Below are positions 5,945 to 7,150 of a stretch of DNA of 7,150 bases, one piece after another. The stretch spans positions 1 to 7,150 of the forward strand of contig JASEHM010000048.1 of the NCBI GenBank assembly GCA_030018895.1, given 5' to 3'. The number at the start of each line of letters is the position of its first letter. The stretch's first letter is position 1. The notes beneath the pieces were generated by a model that had not been told where the DNA came from, did no database searches, and was given only the letters and a program-made list of their open reading frames with translations. Both the position numbers and the translations under genes were made by a program. Source of the stretch: Candidatus Omnitrophota bacterium. GTDB lineage: Bacteria; Omnitrophota; Gorgyraeia; Gygaellales; Profunditerraquicolaceae.

Positions 5945-6958
5945 TTATTTTTGCGTAACCCTATCACCTTCATTAACCTTATCTTTTATATCAGAGGTAA
6001 TGAAACCGGCAGCAGACAAAGAATCATGGACTTTTTCTACCTTAACATCGCCTACATACTCATTATTGCTATAAATGGAAAGCAGCTGGCCATCTATAAT
6101 GCCATTCTGACTGCCTAAATCAATAACTACAAAATTATATTCTTTATTTACAGTCAATATCTTTCCTTCAAAACCCGGCTCTGACGGCTTAACTACAGTT
6201 GGCTTACTTAAAGTTTCACCAACCACAGGCAACGTAACTGCGCTCTTAGATAAAGATGAGGCCTCCTTCTTTGTTGCTGCTTTTTTTTCTACTTTTGCCT
6301 GAGGAGTTTTAACTGCCTTTACCTTCTTTTCTGCTTTTGTTTGCGAAGTTTTAGTTTTTTCCGTCTTCTTTTCTGCTTTTGCTTGAGGGACTTTAACTGC
6401 CTTTGTATTCTTTTCTGCTTTTGCTTGCGGAACAATAGAAGATACAACGACTTCAGGAACCACCACAATTGTACCTAACTCTATTTCTTTAGATTTCACC
6501 TTCAAATCCTTTATTCTTGCCTCCAGTCCTTTTTTCTCCACTTCCAATTTTATCAGCTGCTCCTGGCTTCTTTTTGCTCCTGCCTGCGCCTGAGTGAGCC
6601 TATTTTCTAAATCAGCCCTTAAATCTTTTTGCTCCTTAAGATCGTTTTTTACTTCCTCAAGAGTTGATAATACCTCTTGATGCGCTGTTTCTTTTTGGCT
6701 TAATTCATCATTTAATTTTTCAATCTCTAGCTTTGTATTCTCTAATTGAATCTGCAAATCAGAAATCATTTTCTGCGTATTTTCTAATTTTTTTTCTATC
6801 TCGCTGTAGCGCGCTTTTGCATCCTCCAATTCAACCTCTAAAGTTGAATTTTTAACACATTCTTTTTGGTAATTTTGAAAAAAATAAAACCCTGCACAGC
6901 CTAAACAAATAATAATAAGTATTAATATAATAACCGGAACATTAATTTTTTTCGCCAT
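5945..6958 (-). CDS. Membrane-anchored coiled-coil protein with 14-residue repeats and small C-terminal beta domain; function unknown
   Basis: I do not recognise this 337-residue protein as a named family. Layout: short basic N-terminus, one membrane helix (about 7-28), long heptad-rich coiled coil (about 37-160), short hydrophobic patch VVVPEVVVSSIV (165-176), four consecutive 14-residue repeats (176-231, pattern x-P-Q-A-K-A-E-K-K-x-x-x-x-K), a Pro/Val/Ser linker, and a compact C-terminal domain (about 262-335: GKILTVNKEYNFVVIDLGSQ, then DGQLLSIY, GDVKVEKVHDSLSAAGF, GDRV). The last resembles small beta-barrel domains such as the FlgT C-terminal type; that is an impression. N-in, C-out topology is likely. 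Cys21 is not in a convincing lipobox. The start is firm: AAGGAGG lies just before ATG 6958. It has its own promoter and terminator, so it appears to be a single-gene unit. Possible role: envelope tether or scaffold; unproven. Confidence 0.88.
   Translation of the reverse strand: MAKKINVPVIILILIIICLGCAGFYFFQNYQKECVKNSTLEVELEDAKARYSEIEKKLENTQKMISDLQIQLENTKLEIEKLNDELSQKETAHQEVLSTLEEVKNDLKEQKDLRADLENRLTQAQAGAKRSQEQLIKLEVEKKGLEARIKDLKVKSKEIELGTIVVVPEVVVSSIVPQAKAEKNTKAVKVPQAKAEKKTEKTKTSQTKAEKKVKAVKTPQAKVEKKAATKKEASSLSKSAVTLPVVGETLSKPTVVKPSEPGFEGKILTVNKEYNFVVIDLGSQNGIIDGQLLSIYSNNEYVGDVKVEKVHDSLSAAGFITSDIKDKVNEGDRVTQK
6266..6433 (-). repeat. Four tandem 42-bp (14-codon) repeats inside the coiled-coil gene
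   Basis: Residues 176-189, 190-203, 204-217 and 218-231 of the coiled-coil protein are diverged copies of one 14-residue unit: VPQAKAEKNTKAVK, VPQAKAEKKTEKTK, TSQTKAEKKVKAVK and TPQAKVEKKAATKK. The DNA copies are also visibly similar (recurring TTCTTTTCTGCTTTTGC on the plus strand), pointing to tandem duplication. The product is a strongly basic, flexible linker. The last unit holds a run of eight A in the coding strand (6281-6288). Confidence 0.9.
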
Positions 6959-6962
6959 ATCT

Positions 6963-6969
6963 CCTCCTT
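6963..6969 (-). promoter_or_regulatory. Strong ribosome binding site of the coiled-coil gene
   Basis: AAGGAGG on the minus strand, four bases before the ATG at 6958, is close to the full anti-Shine-Dalgarno complement. A second AAGGAGG-like run at about 6997-7003 in the leader has no start codon at a suitable distance. Confidence 0.7.
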
Positions 6970-7050
6970 TAATAAGTAGCTGAAGACCGTCTGCGACCTC
7001 CTTTTATTTTATAAACAAACCCTTTTACACCATAAAATTATACATTCTTT

Positions 7051-7078
7051 ATTATATTCGCTTCTGGTTTTTTGTCAA
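7051..7078 (-). promoter_or_regulatory. Consensus sigma70-type promoter for the coiled-coil gene
   Basis: On the minus strand TTGACA (7078-7073) and TATAAT (7056-7051) are both perfect consensus boxes separated by 16 bases. The expected start is near 7044, giving a leader of about 85 bases. A second TATAAT at 7042-7037 has no -35 box at the right distance. This implies strong constitutive transcription. No operator-like palindrome is evident. No gene is supported in 7079-7150. Confidence 0.75.
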
Positions 7079-7150
7079 CCACTTTCGGCGTCCTTCAAGA
7101 ATTCCGCAATAAGTCCTTTTTTGAACGAAGAACTACCGTTAAGATAAATA

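Noticed and set aside
6895..6906. Possible lipobox (CLGC, Cys21) in the coiled-coil protein
   Set aside because: The -3 residue is Cys rather than Leu, and hydrophobic residues continue past the Cys, so a membrane helix fits better than a lipoprotein signal.
7075..7149. Minus-strand open frame of 24 residues ending in TGA within the -35 box (…GLIAEFLKDAESG), possibly the tail of an upstream gene
   Set aside because: Twenty-four open codons are expected by chance, another minus frame is open nearly as long, and I recognise no family.

Overview
The window is about 7.15 kb of moderately AT-rich bacterial DNA, with every recognisable gene on the minus strand (transcription runs right to left). 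In order of transcription it holds: a membrane-anchored coiled-coil protein of unknown function; aroA (EPSP synthase, shikimate pathway); and the cell-shape cluster mreB-mreC-mreD-mrdA (PBP2), i.e. the core of the Rod/elongasome system for lateral peptidoglycan synthesis. The gene set says: a Bacteria with an MreB-driven, probably diderm, peptidoglycan wall. The composition, the coiled-coil protein with a small beta-rich C-terminal domain and the style of the dispersed palindromes remind me of uncultivated lineages such as Candidatus Omnitrophota. That placement is an impression, not a proof.

Region by region. 7150-6959: no gene supported; it carries a near-consensus sigma70-type promoter (TTGACA-N16-TATAAT) and a leader ending in a strong ribosome binding site. 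6958-5945: coiled-coil protein with a four-fold 14-residue Lys/Ala/Pro/Gln repeat. 5906-5873: a clear intrinsic terminator with U/A tracts on both sides of the stem. 5811-4459: aroA, with no obvious promoter of its own. 4458-4368: AT-rich gap with a second strong promoter (TTGACA-N17-TACAAT, extended -10) just upstream of mreB. 4367-96: mreB, mreC, mreD and mrdA as a tight operon. 95-1: tail after mrdA with a perfect 9-bp-stem palindrome that looks like a dispersed repeat. rodA, the usual partner of mrdA, is not visible before the window ends.

The most interesting feature is a 163-bp MITE-like element (1856-2018) with 39-bp inverted repeats (38/39 matching), flanked by TA on both sides and sitting in the 3' end of mreD. 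The element supplies the last ~31 codons and the stop codon of mreD. Removing the element plus one TA on paper restores an in-frame basic C-terminus for mreD, of about 160 residues in total, ending with TAA one base before the mrdA ATG. This is a well-supported footprint of a transposition event that lengthened the tail of a core cell-shape protein and uncoupled it from PBP2. I see no evidence for a wholly new multi-gene system. The coiled-coil gene is the only gene of unknown role.
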